A DNA stretch of 9,168 nucleotides. Source: DATFAS01 sp035254305. Its GTDB lineage: Bacteria; Bacillota; Bacilli; Aneurinibacillales; RAOX-1. The stretch lies in assembly GCA_035254305.1 (NCBI GenBank), contig DATFAS010000224.1, positions 1 to 9,168 of the forward strand, written 5' to 3'. The notes below the pieces were generated by a model. It saw only the letters and a list, made by a program, of their open reading frames with translations, searched no databases and was not told where the DNA came from. The position numbers and the translations under genes are program-made. Of the stretch, positions 1-5,521 are shown piece after piece (position 1 is the first letter of the stretch; each line of letters opens with the position of its first letter).

Positions 1-133
1 GACTGATCACTACAATTTCGATATGATTTTTGGCGTGTTCTGTATTGTGATCATAATAGGAGCCGCTGCTGTTCTTACACTTGGAACTGAAACGAAAGGT
101 GAATCCCTGCCAACAGAACCAATTCCCCAGTAA
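1..133 (+). CDS. MFS transporter, C-terminal end (partial; possibly the niacin transporter NiaP)
   Basis: Only the last 43 codons lie in the window, read in the frame whose first full codon is at base 2, with a TAA stop at 131-133. The translation is a hydrophobic helix (FDMIFGVFCIVIIIGAAAVL) followed by LGTETKGESLPTE and a short polar tail. The E-T-K-G-x-x-L signature after the last membrane helix is typical of the sugar-porter branch of the major facilitator superfamily, which places the end of transmembrane helix 12 here. The niacin repressor niaR starts 37 bases downstream with no terminator between them, so the two are probably co-transcribed. NiaP, the nicotinate importer controlled by NiaR in Firmicutes, belongs to this MFS branch, so niaP is a reasonable inference from context. 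The visible residues cannot prove the substrate. Confidence 0.75.
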   Translation, partial: TDHYNFDMIFGVFCIVIIIGAAAVLTLGTETKGESLPTEPIPQ

Positions 134-170
134 AATTCTTAATTGATGAACGATTCAGGGGGAAGCTAGA

Positions 171-695
171 ATGAAGGATTGGAATGAGAGGCAGAAGAGA
201 TTACTTAATGAGTTAATTTTGGCTAATGGAGCATTATCTGGGGCGGAATTAGCAGAAAGATTCAATGTAACTCGTCAAGTAGTGGTTCATGATATTGCGC
301 TTCTTCGAGCCACAGGGTATCCTATTGTTTCTACACCTAGAGGCTATAGGTATCTTGCTAAAGAAGCTATTCAAACTAAAAAACAACATATATTATCTAT
401 TTATCACCCTCCTGAGTTGGCTGGTCTGGAGTTACAAACGTTGGTGGACTTTGGCTTTCATATTAAAGATGTATTTGTAGATCATCCTTTATATGGAGAA
501 CTGAGAGGTTCGTTACTCCTTTCCTCAAGGCGTGATGTAGAATTATTTTTACAACAATCACTAGGTGTGAAAGGCTCCTTACTTTCAGGTTTAACGGATG
601 GATACCATTTCCATACCATTGAGGCGGAGTCTATGGATTATTTACCAGAGGTTATTGAAGCATTAAAACAAAAAGGTATACAGGTGTTTGAATAA
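171..695 (+). CDS. niaR: Niacin-responsive transcriptional repressor NiaR (HTH_11 + 3H domain)
   Basis: This 174-residue protein has the usual size and architecture of NiaR (YrxA; called NadR in older Bacillus annotation), a repressor of NAD biosynthesis and niacin uptake genes that uses nicotinic acid as co-repressor. Residues about 6-61 form an N-terminal winged helix-turn-helix (LSGAELAERFNVTRQVVVHD, then the wing around TPRGYRYL). Residues about 73-173 form the 3H domain. H79, E87, H146 and H148 have nearly the spacing of the metal ligands described for the Thermotoga maritima protein (His79, Glu87, His144, His146, from memory). The start is an ATG preceded by AGGGGGA at 157-163 with a 7-base spacer. 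The gene follows an MFS transporter by 37 bases, which fits a transporter-regulator operon. Its stop codon overlaps the start of a 33-codon ORF (TAATG). No operator is visible here; it would lie upstream of the window. Confidence 0.93.
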   Translation: MKDWNERQKRLLNELILANGALSGAELAERFNVTRQVVVHDIALLRATGYPIVSTPRGYRYLAKEAIQTKKQHILSIYHPPELAGLELQTLVDFGFHIKDVFVDHPLYGELRGSLLLSSRRDVELFLQQSLGVKGSLLSGLTDGYHFHTIEAESMDYLPEVIEALKQKGIQVFE

Positions 696-796
696 TGTGG
701 TTTTGCCTCCGCAGAGGAAGAAATTTATTAATGGAAGTACAGCAGTGGGCGGAGCTACGGCATGTAGTGGGGGTCGCCCAGGGTGTTTGGAAGTAA
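695..796 (+). CDS. Small ORF (33 aa) translationally coupled to niaR, unknown
   Basis: The ATG at 695-697 shares its A with the niaR stop (TAATG), and AGGTG at 682-686 sits 8 bases upstream as a possible ribosome binding site inside the end of niaR. The ORF runs to TAA at 794-796 and would encode a basic peptide that begins MWFCLRRGRNLLM and ends VVGVAQGVWK. A second in-frame ATG at 731 has AGAGGA at 713-718 and would give a 21-residue product. The stretch is richer in G than its neighbours. A terminator follows at 820-856. I recognise no family. It could be a genuine coupled small protein, a niaR 3' UTR open by chance, or a decayed gene end. Coupling and SD placement are seen in the sequence; function is unknown. 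Confidence 0.35.
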   Translation: MWFCLRRGRNLLMEVQQWAELRHVVGVAQGVWK

Positions 797-802
797 GAAC
801 TG

Positions 803-856
803 AAAACCAAGATGATTTTACCAAGCTCAAGTTCAACTTAGCTTGGTTTTATTTTT
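803..856 (+). terminator. Rho-independent terminator of the niaR transcript, with an alternative 5' strand
   Basis: ACCAAGCT (820-827) pairs perfectly with AGCTTGGT (840-847). A single bulged C and an inner AAGT/ACTT stem with a TCA loop extend the hairpin. TTT-A-TTTTT (848-856) follows as the U-rich tail. A second copy of the left arm, AAAACCAAG (803-811), can pair with CTTGGTTTT (842-850) and would compete for the same right arm. The hairpin is symmetric enough to slow minus-strand transcription as well, although that side lacks a clean U-run. Confidence 0.8.
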
Positions 857-941
857 AAGCCTTCATTTTTTCTCTTGCGGAATAAAGCAGCTCTGTGATC
901 TGTTGGATAGCGAAAAGAAATTCTGCAGCTTCTTTTTCCAT
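855..941 (-). CDS. Small ORF (28 aa) with strong RBS, unknown
   Basis: On the minus strand an ATG at 941-939 opens 28 codons ending in TAA at 857-855. The Shine-Dalgarno site AAAGGGAGG (plus-strand CCTCCCTTT, 952-960) lies 10 bases upstream; it is one of the best in the window and the main support for the call. An ATG nearer to it (948-946) is followed at once by TAA, so it is not a usable start. The product begins MEKEAAEFLFAIQQ and ends YSAREKMKA: a charged, probably amphipathic helix with no cysteine and no signal peptide. I recognise no family. No convincing promoter is visible, but the terminator of the upstream rubrerythrin operon (1055-1090) suggests separate transcription. An imperfect dyad lies at 984-1006. 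It was called from the RBS and a clean reading frame, so it remains tentative. Confidence 0.45.
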   Translation of the reverse strand: MEKEAAEFLFAIQQITELLYSAREKMKA

Positions 942-983
942 TTTACATGAACCTCCCTTTGAATGGTTTAGAAAGGATCAACA

Positions 984-1006
984 CATAGAGAATATATTCA
1001 CCTATG
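984..1006. repeat. Imperfect inverted repeat (possible operator)
   Basis: The perfect 10-base palindrome GAATATATTC (990-999) is flanked by CATAG (984-988) and CTATG (1002-1006), which are also inverted copies, offset by one and two bases. There is no loop and no U-run, so it looks like a protein-binding dyad rather than a terminator. It lies in the intergenic stretch upstream of the minus-strand 28-residue ORF. No regulator can be named from the sequence. Confidence 0.4.
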
Positions 1007-1054
1007 GATTAAAGTAGAATAGAGAAGCTTTTTTGAATAGTGAAACAATCGAAT

Positions 1055-1090
1055 TCAAAATAAAAAACAGGTACACATGTACACCTGTTT
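1055..1090 (-). terminator. Terminator of the rubrerythrin-DUF3501 operon
   Basis: On the minus strand AAACAGGT (plus 1090-1083) pairs with ACCTGTTT (plus 1072-1065), with an ACATGT palindrome in the loop region. The right arm runs directly into a U-rich tail (TTTTTT then ATTTTG, plus 1067-1055). It begins 10 bases past the DUF3501 stop. The plus-strand side has no U-run, so the direction is clear. Confidence 0.88.
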
Positions 1091-1099
1091 AAAGAAGCA

Positions 1100-1684
1100 T
1101 TAATCATTCAATTCTTTTTGTAAGGAAGAAACCAGCTCAGCAGATAAGATCAATTGCGTTTGGTAATTGGGATGAGAGACACTTAATACTATATCTCCTT
1201 CATAGGATACAAAGTCTCGGCGTTGTTCTGGTGTGAAGGGAAAACGAAGATAATGCACCGATTGTGTGTATTCTTCATCCTTGTCGTCTTCATCTGTTGG
1301 TTCATAACTTTGAATTTGATGTTCACCGTATTGGAGGAAGACATGGTTTTCAATGCTTACAATACTTTTGTTAAATAAACGAAGCTCATTCTGATTAGGA
1401 ATTTCAATGAATAGTGTCATACTTAATTCACCATCATCAGGAAGGAGATCGTTATACACCTCAAGCATTTCTTCGAGGTATTCTTGCTGTTCAATTTGTT
1501 CCGCACGAATCATCTCTTGGACCTGGAACCAAACACTTAATCTTGTCTCGAAGAGCCCAGACATCCGATCGTTAAGACGAACCCGGCGTGTTTTCTTTTC
1601 TTCAATGACTGATTTAAGAAATTTTTCTTGAACGGGTAGATAGGATTGAAAGGGCACTAAATCATCTAAAGTTAACTTTTTCAA
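1100..1684 (-). CDS. DUF3501 family protein
   Basis: The product is 194 residues (starting MKKLTLDDL) and matches my memory of the DUF3501 family, small proteins of unknown function often encoded beside rubrerythrins. Visible family-like blocks are LFETR near residue 44-48, WFQVQEMIRAE at 52-62, YNDLLP at 77-82 followed by ELSMTLFIEI, and HYLRFPFTPEQR from 144. An acidic stretch (EPTDEDDKDEEY, about 128-139) separates the two halves. There is no signal peptide or membrane segment, so it is probably cytoplasmic. I chose the TTG at 1684-1682. AAAGGAG (plus 1693-1699) lies 8 bases before it, whereas the longer reading with GTG at 1693 would abut the Shine-Dalgarno with no spacer. It lies 53 bases downstream of the rubrerythrin gene and is followed by a terminator. 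The pairing suggests a role linked to peroxide or oxygen stress; the biochemical function is unknown. Confidence 0.85.
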   Translation of the reverse strand: MKKLTLDDLVPFQSYLPVQEKFLKSVIEEKKTRRVRLNDRMSGLFETRLSVWFQVQEMIRAEQIEQQEYLEEMLEVYNDLLPDDGELSMTLFIEIPNQNELRLFNKSIVSIENHVFLQYGEHQIQSYEPTDEDDKDEEYTQSVHYLRFPFTPEQRRDFVSYEGDIVLSVSHPNYQTQLILSAELVSSLQKELND

Positions 1685-1692
1685 TGAGGACA

Positions 1693-1699
1693 CTCCTTT
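1693..1699 (-). promoter_or_regulatory. RBS deciding the TTG start of the DUF3501 gene
   Basis: AAAGGAG on the minus strand ends 8 bases before TTG (1684-1682). The upstream GTG reuses the last G of this motif, so it cannot be properly spaced. This favours the shorter protein beginning MKKLTLDD. Confidence 0.75.
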
Positions 1700-1710
1700 A
1701 TAAGGGGGAT

Positions 1711-1732
1711 AGAGAAGGAAACCTCCTTCTCT
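1711..1732 (-). promoter_or_regulatory. Intercistronic hairpin between the rubrerythrin and DUF3501 genes
   Basis: AGAGAAGGA and TCCTTCTCT (plus 1711-1719 and 1724-1732) form a perfect 9-base-pair stem with a 4-base loop, 6 bases past the rubrerythrin stop. On the minus-strand transcript it is followed by ATCCCCC, not by a U-run, so it is not a standard terminator. A 3'-end stabiliser of the rubrerythrin mRNA or a partial attenuator is inferred. The stem contains AGAAGGAGG-like sequence, but that lies too far from the DUF3501 start to serve as its RBS. Confidence 0.6.
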
Positions 1733-1737
1733 CCTAC

Positions 1738-2169
1738 CTAATCGTTTAATTTATCCAAAATCTTTTTGAATGTATTGGCATGGGCCTTCTCAGATTTTGC
1801 CATTACTTCAAACCACTCCGCAATTTCATCGAATCCTTCTTCTCTGGCTGTTTTAGCGAATCCTGGATACATTTCAGAAAACTCGTATTCTTCACCAGCA
1901 ATCGCGGATTTCAAATTCTGTTCAGTCGTTCCAACTGGTAGATTCGTCACAGGGTCTCCTGCACCAAAACGAAGTAACATGTCAAAATGACCATGTGCAT
2001 GGGCAGTTTCCCCATCTCCAATACGTCTGAATGAATTAGCAACCTCTGAATAGCCCTCTGTATCGGCTTGTTTAGCAAAATAGATATATCTACGATTAGC
2101 CTGTGATTCACCGGCAAAAGCTGCTTTTAAATTTTCAAGTGTTTGTGTATTTGGTAGTTGTTTACTCAT
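1738..2169 (-). CDS. Rubrerythrin-type diiron protein lacking the rubredoxin domain
   Basis: This 143-residue ferritin-like four-helix protein carries the rubrerythrin ligand pattern: E21 in GESQANRRY, E54 and H57 in GETAHAHGH, E93 and E96 in AGEEYEFSEMYP, and E127 and H130 in SEKAHA. Family members use such a diiron site to reduce hydrogen peroxide to water. There are no cysteines, so the C-terminal rubredoxin FeCys4 domain of classical rubrerythrin is absent; electrons must come from a separate donor, as in the erythrin/sulerythrin-like short forms. The protein is cytoplasmic. The ATG at 2169 has AAGGAGG (plus 2177-2183) with a 7-base spacer. A near-consensus PerR-type operator covers the predicted transcription start, so derepression by peroxide is expected. 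It is the first gene of an operon with the DUF3501 gene. In aerobes of this group such short forms occur besides catalases; no other detoxifying gene is in the window. Confidence 0.93.
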   Translation of the reverse strand: MSKQLPNTQTLENLKAAFAGESQANRRYIYFAKQADTEGYSEVANSFRRIGDGETAHAHGHFDMLLRFGAGDPVTNLPVGTTEQNLKSAIAGEEYEFSEMYPGFAKTAREEGFDEIAEWFEVMAKSEKAHANTFKKILDKLND

Positions 2170-2189
2170 TGTTATTCCTCCTTGTTTAT

Positions 2190-2204
2190 TAATAATGATT
2201 ACAA
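2190..2204 (-). promoter_or_regulatory. Putative PerR box (Fur-family operator)
   Basis: On the minus strand TTGTAATCATTATTA matches the 7-1-7 Per box TTATAATnATTATAA at 12 of 14 fixed positions, and the Fur box slightly less well. It covers the predicted transcription start, 8 to 22 bases upstream of the RBS side of the rubrerythrin gene, which is the expected place for a repressor operator. Per boxes before rubrerythrin genes are known in Firmicutes. Confidence 0.72.
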
Positions 2205-2208
2205 ATAG

Positions 2209-2262
2209 ATTATAACTCTAATTAGTGCTGTGATCAACTCTTTTTTAAAAAATTATTTCAAT
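2209..2262 (-). promoter_or_regulatory. Sigma-A promoter of the rubrerythrin operon
   Basis: On the minus strand TTGATC (plus 2232-2237) and a perfect TATAAT (plus 2209-2214) are separated by 17 bases. The start point is predicted near 2202, inside the Per box. The 25 bases upstream of the -35 are runs of A and T (plus 2238-2262), a plausible UP element for RNA polymerase alpha subunits, so the unrepressed promoter should be strong. Confidence 0.8.
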
Positions 2263-2327
2263 ATTTTCCTGTTATTTAGGGGGAAAGTAGATATATAACT
2301 ATGCAGCATATGAAACCAAACGATGAT

Positions 2328-2355
2328 TTGTTAATATGAACTAGAGAGCTATATA
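2328..2355 (+). promoter_or_regulatory. Possible sigma-A promoter of the MBL-fold hydrolase gene
   Basis: TTGTTA (2328-2333) is followed after 16 bases by TATATA (2350-2355), with further TATA registers just downstream. The start point would be about 20 bases before the start codon. The -35 is moderate and the exact -10 register is uncertain. Confidence 0.5.
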
Positions 2356-2381
2356 TAAAGAGTGGAGGCGAAGGAATAGAA

Positions 2382-3383
2382 ATGGGCGACAGCAATCTGC
2401 AGGAGCAGGGTAAACCCAAAGAGGTTGCTCAGGGGATTTATCATATAAAGGTACCAACGCCCTTTGCGGTAGGGCCAGTGAATATCTATCTCCTCGAAGG
2501 AGACGCATTGACACTTGTTGATGTAGGGCCTTTAACAGAAGAAGCGTGGAAGGCATTAGTACAGGGAATAGAACAAATTGGATATCATGTAACAGATCTA
2601 AAACAAATTGTGTTGACCCATCATCATGTAGACCATTCGGGCCTGTTAGAACGTATAAGGCAAACCTCCGGGGCGAAGATTCTTGCACACCCTCTAGCTG
2701 TTCCATATGTAGAGTGGAATGAAGAATTTAGGAATGATCACAGGCGTTTTTTTGTGGAATTATACCGAGAGAGTGGGGTGCCAGAGCAATCACTTTCCAT
2801 TATCGAGAAGCATCATAAAAGGATGCTAGAATTTAGCGAACCGAGTCAAATCGATAGGATTGTAAGACATGAACAGGTACTACCAGGCCTTCCTGAATGG
2901 CAAGTCTTGTATACACCTGGTCATGCCCAAGATCATCTTTCTTTATACCGTGTCAAGGATCATATCATGATTGCTGGGGATCATATTATTAAAAACATCT
3001 CATCAAATGCATTTATTGAACCTCCACAGGGTCACCTTCAGAACCGTCCATTCACCTTAGTACAATACCGAACCGCCTTAGAAATGTGTGCAGATATGGA
3101 GATTGATGTGATCTTTTCAGGTCATGGTGCACCGATTACAAATCACCGAGAGTTAATTTTGGAACGATTAAAGAGAAATTGGGGACGTACAGACACTCTT
3201 CGCCGTCTTCTACAGGATGGTGAGAAAACAGCCTATGAATTATCGGCCTTGTTATTCCCAACGAAGTATCAGAAGGAACTTCCTTTGACGTTATCAGAGA
3301 CATTAGGACATATCGATTTGTTGAATCTACTTCATCAATTAAATGTAAGGAAGAAAGATAATGTTCTCTACTATTCTGTTTAA
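2382..3383 (+). CDS. MBL-fold metallo-hydrolase with C-terminal winged-helix region
   Basis: This 333-residue protein has the full metallo-beta-lactamase ligand set. THHHVDHSG (79-87) gives H80, H82, D84 and H85; H181 is in PGHAQDH, D200 in AGDHI and H248 in SGHGAP. A two-metal hydrolase is therefore expected. The last 65 or so residues, with YELSALLFP and TLSETLGHIDLL, resemble the winged-helix tail found in glyoxalase-II-like and LACTB2-like MBL proteins. The overall layout recalls the uncharacterised Bacillus YqjP group. Residues 105-170 form a helical insert between the first and second metal motifs. There is no signal peptide. The ATG at 2382 has AAGGA at 2371-2375 close by, and GGAGG at 2364-2368 is further away. 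The gene has its own promoter-like sequence and a terminator-like hairpin, so it looks monocistronic. Substrate unknown; a thioester or phosphodiester is possible but not shown. Confidence 0.88.
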   Translation: MGDSNLQEQGKPKEVAQGIYHIKVPTPFAVGPVNIYLLEGDALTLVDVGPLTEEAWKALVQGIEQIGYHVTDLKQIVLTHHHVDHSGLLERIRQTSGAKILAHPLAVPYVEWNEEFRNDHRRFFVELYRESGVPEQSLSIIEKHHKRMLEFSEPSQIDRIVRHEQVLPGLPEWQVLYTPGHAQDHLSLYRVKDHIMIAGDHIIKNISSNAFIEPPQGHLQNRPFTLVQYRTALEMCADMEIDVIFSGHGAPITNHRELILERLKRNWGRTDTLRRLLQDGEKTAYELSALLFPTKYQKELPLTLSETLGHIDLLNLLHQLNVRKKDNVLYYSV

Positions 3384-3391
3384 GAAAATAA

Positions 3392-3417
3392 GGTTGGGGG
3401 GATTTTCCTCCTTTTTT
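3392..3417 (+). terminator. Terminator after the MBL-fold hydrolase gene
   Basis: A G-run ending in A (GGGGGA, 3397-3402) pairs with TCCTCC (3406-3411) through one G-U wobble around a TTT loop, followed directly by TTTTTT (3412-3417). The stem is short but GC-rich and starts 14 bases past the stop codon. Confidence 0.65.
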
Positions 3418-3432
3418 GTGTTTAATTCATAG

Positions 3433-3461
3433 TTGACAGGTTGGAATAATAGGATTAGTAT
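3433..3461 (+). promoter_or_regulatory. Sigma-A promoter of the alpha/beta hydrolase gene
   Basis: A perfect -35 TTGACA (3433-3438) is followed after 17 bases by TAGTAT (3456-3461), a 4/6 match to the -10. The start point would fall near 3468, about 38 bases before the ATG. Confidence 0.65.
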
Positions 3462-3506
3462 TTATGTAAAGATCATGTTCGAGAATATAGATAGAGGGAG
3501 ATAACC

Positions 3507-4328
3507 ATGGAACAAGTATTGCGGATCAAGAGTGATAAGGCTGAACTTGTTGCAACTCTTCATTTTCCAGATGATGGAATAAAGAACGACGCAAAAGTTC
3601 CACTAATTATCATTTGTCACGGCTTTGTTGGAAGTCGAATTGGTGTAAATCGGTTGTTTGTTAAGGCAGCCCAACAATTTGTATCTTATGGATATGCTGT
3701 TCTTCGATTTGATTACGAAGGATGTGGAGAGAGCTCTGGGGAATATGGATCTTATGGATTGGATCGTTTTATTCAACAGACGAAAGATGTCATTTCTTTT
3801 GGGTCCGAAATAAAAAATGTTGATCGTGAACAAATCATATTAGTAGGACATAGTTTGGGTGGGGCTGTGGCTGCACTGACTGCCGCAAGGGACCCAAGAA
3901 TCAAGAAATTGGTTATGTGGTCTGCTGTTGGACACCCATTTCATGATATTGTGAACATCGTTGGGGAGGATGAGTATAAGAAAACCTTAAGCATTCCTTA
4001 CATTGATTATGAGGGCTATGCCTTCACCCATCCATTTTTCCATTCCTTATCTCAATATGCTCCGTTAGAGGAATGTAAGGAATATACGGGAGAGGTTTTC
4101 TTAGCACACGGTACGGAGGATGAAGTGATCCCTGTGGATTACTGTTTCCATTATCAGCACGCATTCAACACTGGGAGAAGCAGAAGTTGTACAAAAGAAA
4201 TAATCCCCGGTTCAGATCACACCTTCTCTTCTATTAAAGGATCTAAACAACTGTTTGCTAGTACATTACAATGGATATTGAAAAAAACATCTCACCCTTC
4301 CTGTGTCTGGAAAAATAAGGCGATATAA
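3507..4328 (+). CDS. Alpha/beta hydrolase (serine esterase, cinnamoyl/feruloyl-esterase-like)
   Basis: The 273-residue protein is an alpha/beta-hydrolase. ICHGF (36-40) forms the oxyanion region. GHSLGG (114-119) carries the nucleophile S116. HGTEDEVIP (201-209) supplies D205, and GSDHTF (235-240) supplies H238. RFDYEGCGESSGEY (67-80) is the usual strand-4 loop. This spacing, with an inserted lid around residues 140-195, resembles the small bacterial feruloyl/cinnamoyl esterases and related carboxylesterases. There is no signal peptide, so it acts in the cytoplasm. The ATG at 3507 has GAGGGAG (3494-3500) with a 6-base spacer. It has its own promoter and a shared terminator with the convergent amidase gene, so it appears monocistronic. 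The last 12 or so residues (SHPSCVWKNKAI) extend past the fold. An ester substrate is inferred; lipase, deacetylase or thioesterase activity cannot be excluded. Confidence 0.88.
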   Translation: MEQVLRIKSDKAELVATLHFPDDGIKNDAKVPLIIICHGFVGSRIGVNRLFVKAAQQFVSYGYAVLRFDYEGCGESSGEYGSYGLDRFIQQTKDVISFGSEIKNVDREQIILVGHSLGGAVAALTAARDPRIKKLVMWSAVGHPFHDIVNIVGEDEYKKTLSIPYIDYEGYAFTHPFFHSLSQYAPLEECKEYTGEVFLAHGTEDEVIPVDYCFHYQHAFNTGRSRSCTKEIIPGSDHTFSSIKGSKQLFASTLQWILKKTSHPSCVWKNKAI

Positions 4329-4334
4329 TTAAGA

Positions 4335-4356
4335 AAAACGGGCAATTGCCCGTTTT
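4335..4356. terminator. Bidirectional terminator between convergent genes
   Basis: AAAACGGGC (4335-4343) and GCCCGTTTT (4348-4356) form a perfect 9-base-pair stem with an AATT loop. U-rich tails occur on both strands (TTTTCTTT on plus; TTTTTCTT on minus). It sits 6 bases past the esterase stop and 7 bases past the amidase stop, so it serves both genes. Confidence 0.92.
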
Positions 4357-4363
4357 CTTTAGG

Positions 4364-5479
4364 TTAATCGTTCATATGTACCAATACAAACTTGGTAAAT
4401 TTGTCCCATCCAATATCCCAAGGAACATGGTAGCGATCCCCACTATGCGAATTCACTAATACATACCCATTGGCATCTCTACCAACTACAACTGAAAAAT
4501 GATCAATATCATTTTTCCTCATGATATAGCCAATCATATCACCCGGCTGCAATTGAGCCATAGCACCCTGTGGATACCTAGAAGATGGAAGGAGAACCTG
4601 ACGATACGTACCGGTTGCTATAACCCGTCCATAGCCTGAAGAGATGAGAAATCTTTTAAACGCGTCCGTTTGTACCCATGCCACAGTTCCACCTTGTCGA
4701 TTGGCTCGCCATCCACGGGTATTTTTTAATCCTCCACCTTCGGAATCTCCAACAACTTGAGAAGCAAAATTTGTACAATCACCGCCTTGATAGTTGAAGT
4801 CTGCGTACTTCGAATTATAACGATGATCGTTTCCTGCTCCCCAAGCCGCACCAGCGTATTTATCTGCATAGGCAACAGCCTGACTGCGATTATATTTTCG
4901 TTGGTTTAACGATGGAACATAGGGTATCTCTTTATTTTTTACAAAATGGACAGGAAACCTTTGCCGTTGAACTGGAACGTTATTGGGGTCTTCTTCCATA
5001 GGATCTGAATACCATTCCTTGATCACACGCCATTCGTTATCAATCTTTTTTAAGGTGAGGCTATGCCTGGTTCCAATACCGAACCATTGTGGCCCTAAAT
5101 TTTGATTTCTGTACTCATAATCCATTCGTAGGGAGTTAACTAAAAATACTTTTACTTGATCATTCGTGATCCGAATCCGTTCTCGAAGGATTTTATTCGA
5201 AACATTAACTAAGTTTATGTTTCTTTCGTTTGCCCAAGCATTAATATAGGATGATCTCCGCGTCTCCATTTGAAGGGCGAAACGACTTGTCTTTATTTTG
5301 TTCGAATAGAACTTAGCGATGGAATCAGGTTCTTCATTGATTAACAAGCTGGCTTTTGCTTGAAAAAACTGCTCAAGAAAAGCCGATATTTCCTTTTCAT
5401 CTGGCTCTGATGCCAATACTGATTTGGAGAAAATGAGAATTAAGAAAAAGAAAAGAATCGAAATCCGTTTAAATATCAT
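4364..5479 (-). CDS. Secreted Amidase_6 domain protein (papain/NlpC-like hydrolase)
   Basis: The 371-residue protein begins with a signal peptide (MIFKRISILFFFLILIFSKS, likely cut after VLA at residue 23), so it is exported. Residues about 28-160 form a helical/beta region ending in the NTF2-like signature WRVIKEWYSDP. Residues about 196-371 form the putative amidase domain (Amidase_6). YNRSQAVAYADKYA opens it, GGDCTNFASQ carries the catalytic C235, and DHFSVVVG carries H327. N343 in LVNSHSGDR is a candidate third residue. The family is related to CHAP/NlpC-P60 cysteine peptidases and is widespread in spore formers; a peptidoglycan stem-peptide or amide substrate is inferred. The ATG at 5479 has GAGGTGA (plus 5487-5493) with a 7-base spacer. 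The gene is divergent from the SpoVB-family flippase and convergent with the esterase. A forespore-type promoter candidate lies upstream. It could equally act in vegetative wall turnover. Confidence 0.86.
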   Translation of the reverse strand: MIFKRISILFFFLILIFSKSVLASEPDEKEISAFLEQFFQAKASLLINEEPDSIAKFYSNKIKTSRFALQMETRRSSYINAWANERNINLVNVSNKILRERIRITNDQVKVFLVNSLRMDYEYRNQNLGPQWFGIGTRHSLTLKKIDNEWRVIKEWYSDPMEEDPNNVPVQRQRFPVHFVKNKEIPYVPSLNQRKYNRSQAVAYADKYAGAAWGAGNDHRYNSKYADFNYQGGDCTNFASQVVGDSEGGGLKNTRGWRANRQGGTVAWVQTDAFKRFLISSGYGRVIATGTYRQVLLPSSRYPQGAMAQLQPGDMIGYIMRKNDIDHFSVVVGRDANGYVLVNSHSGDRYHVPWDIGWDKFTKFVLVHMND

Positions 5480-5521
5480 GAATTATTCACCTCATTATGG
5501 AGATCAACCCTATTACCGGAT

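Noticed and set aside
289..480. 63-codon plus-strand ORF inside niaR
   Set aside because: It is an out-of-frame shadow of the well-supported NiaR reading and has no RBS.
1693..1693. GTG start for the DUF3501 gene
   Set aside because: It overlaps the last base of its only possible Shine-Dalgarno, leaving no spacer; the TTG at 1684 is correctly spaced.
2341..2706. 121-codon minus-strand ORF opposite the MBL hydrolase start
   Set aside because: It lies antisense to the conserved N-terminal half of the metal site, including the HHHVDH motif, and its translation has no family features; it is a shadow frame.
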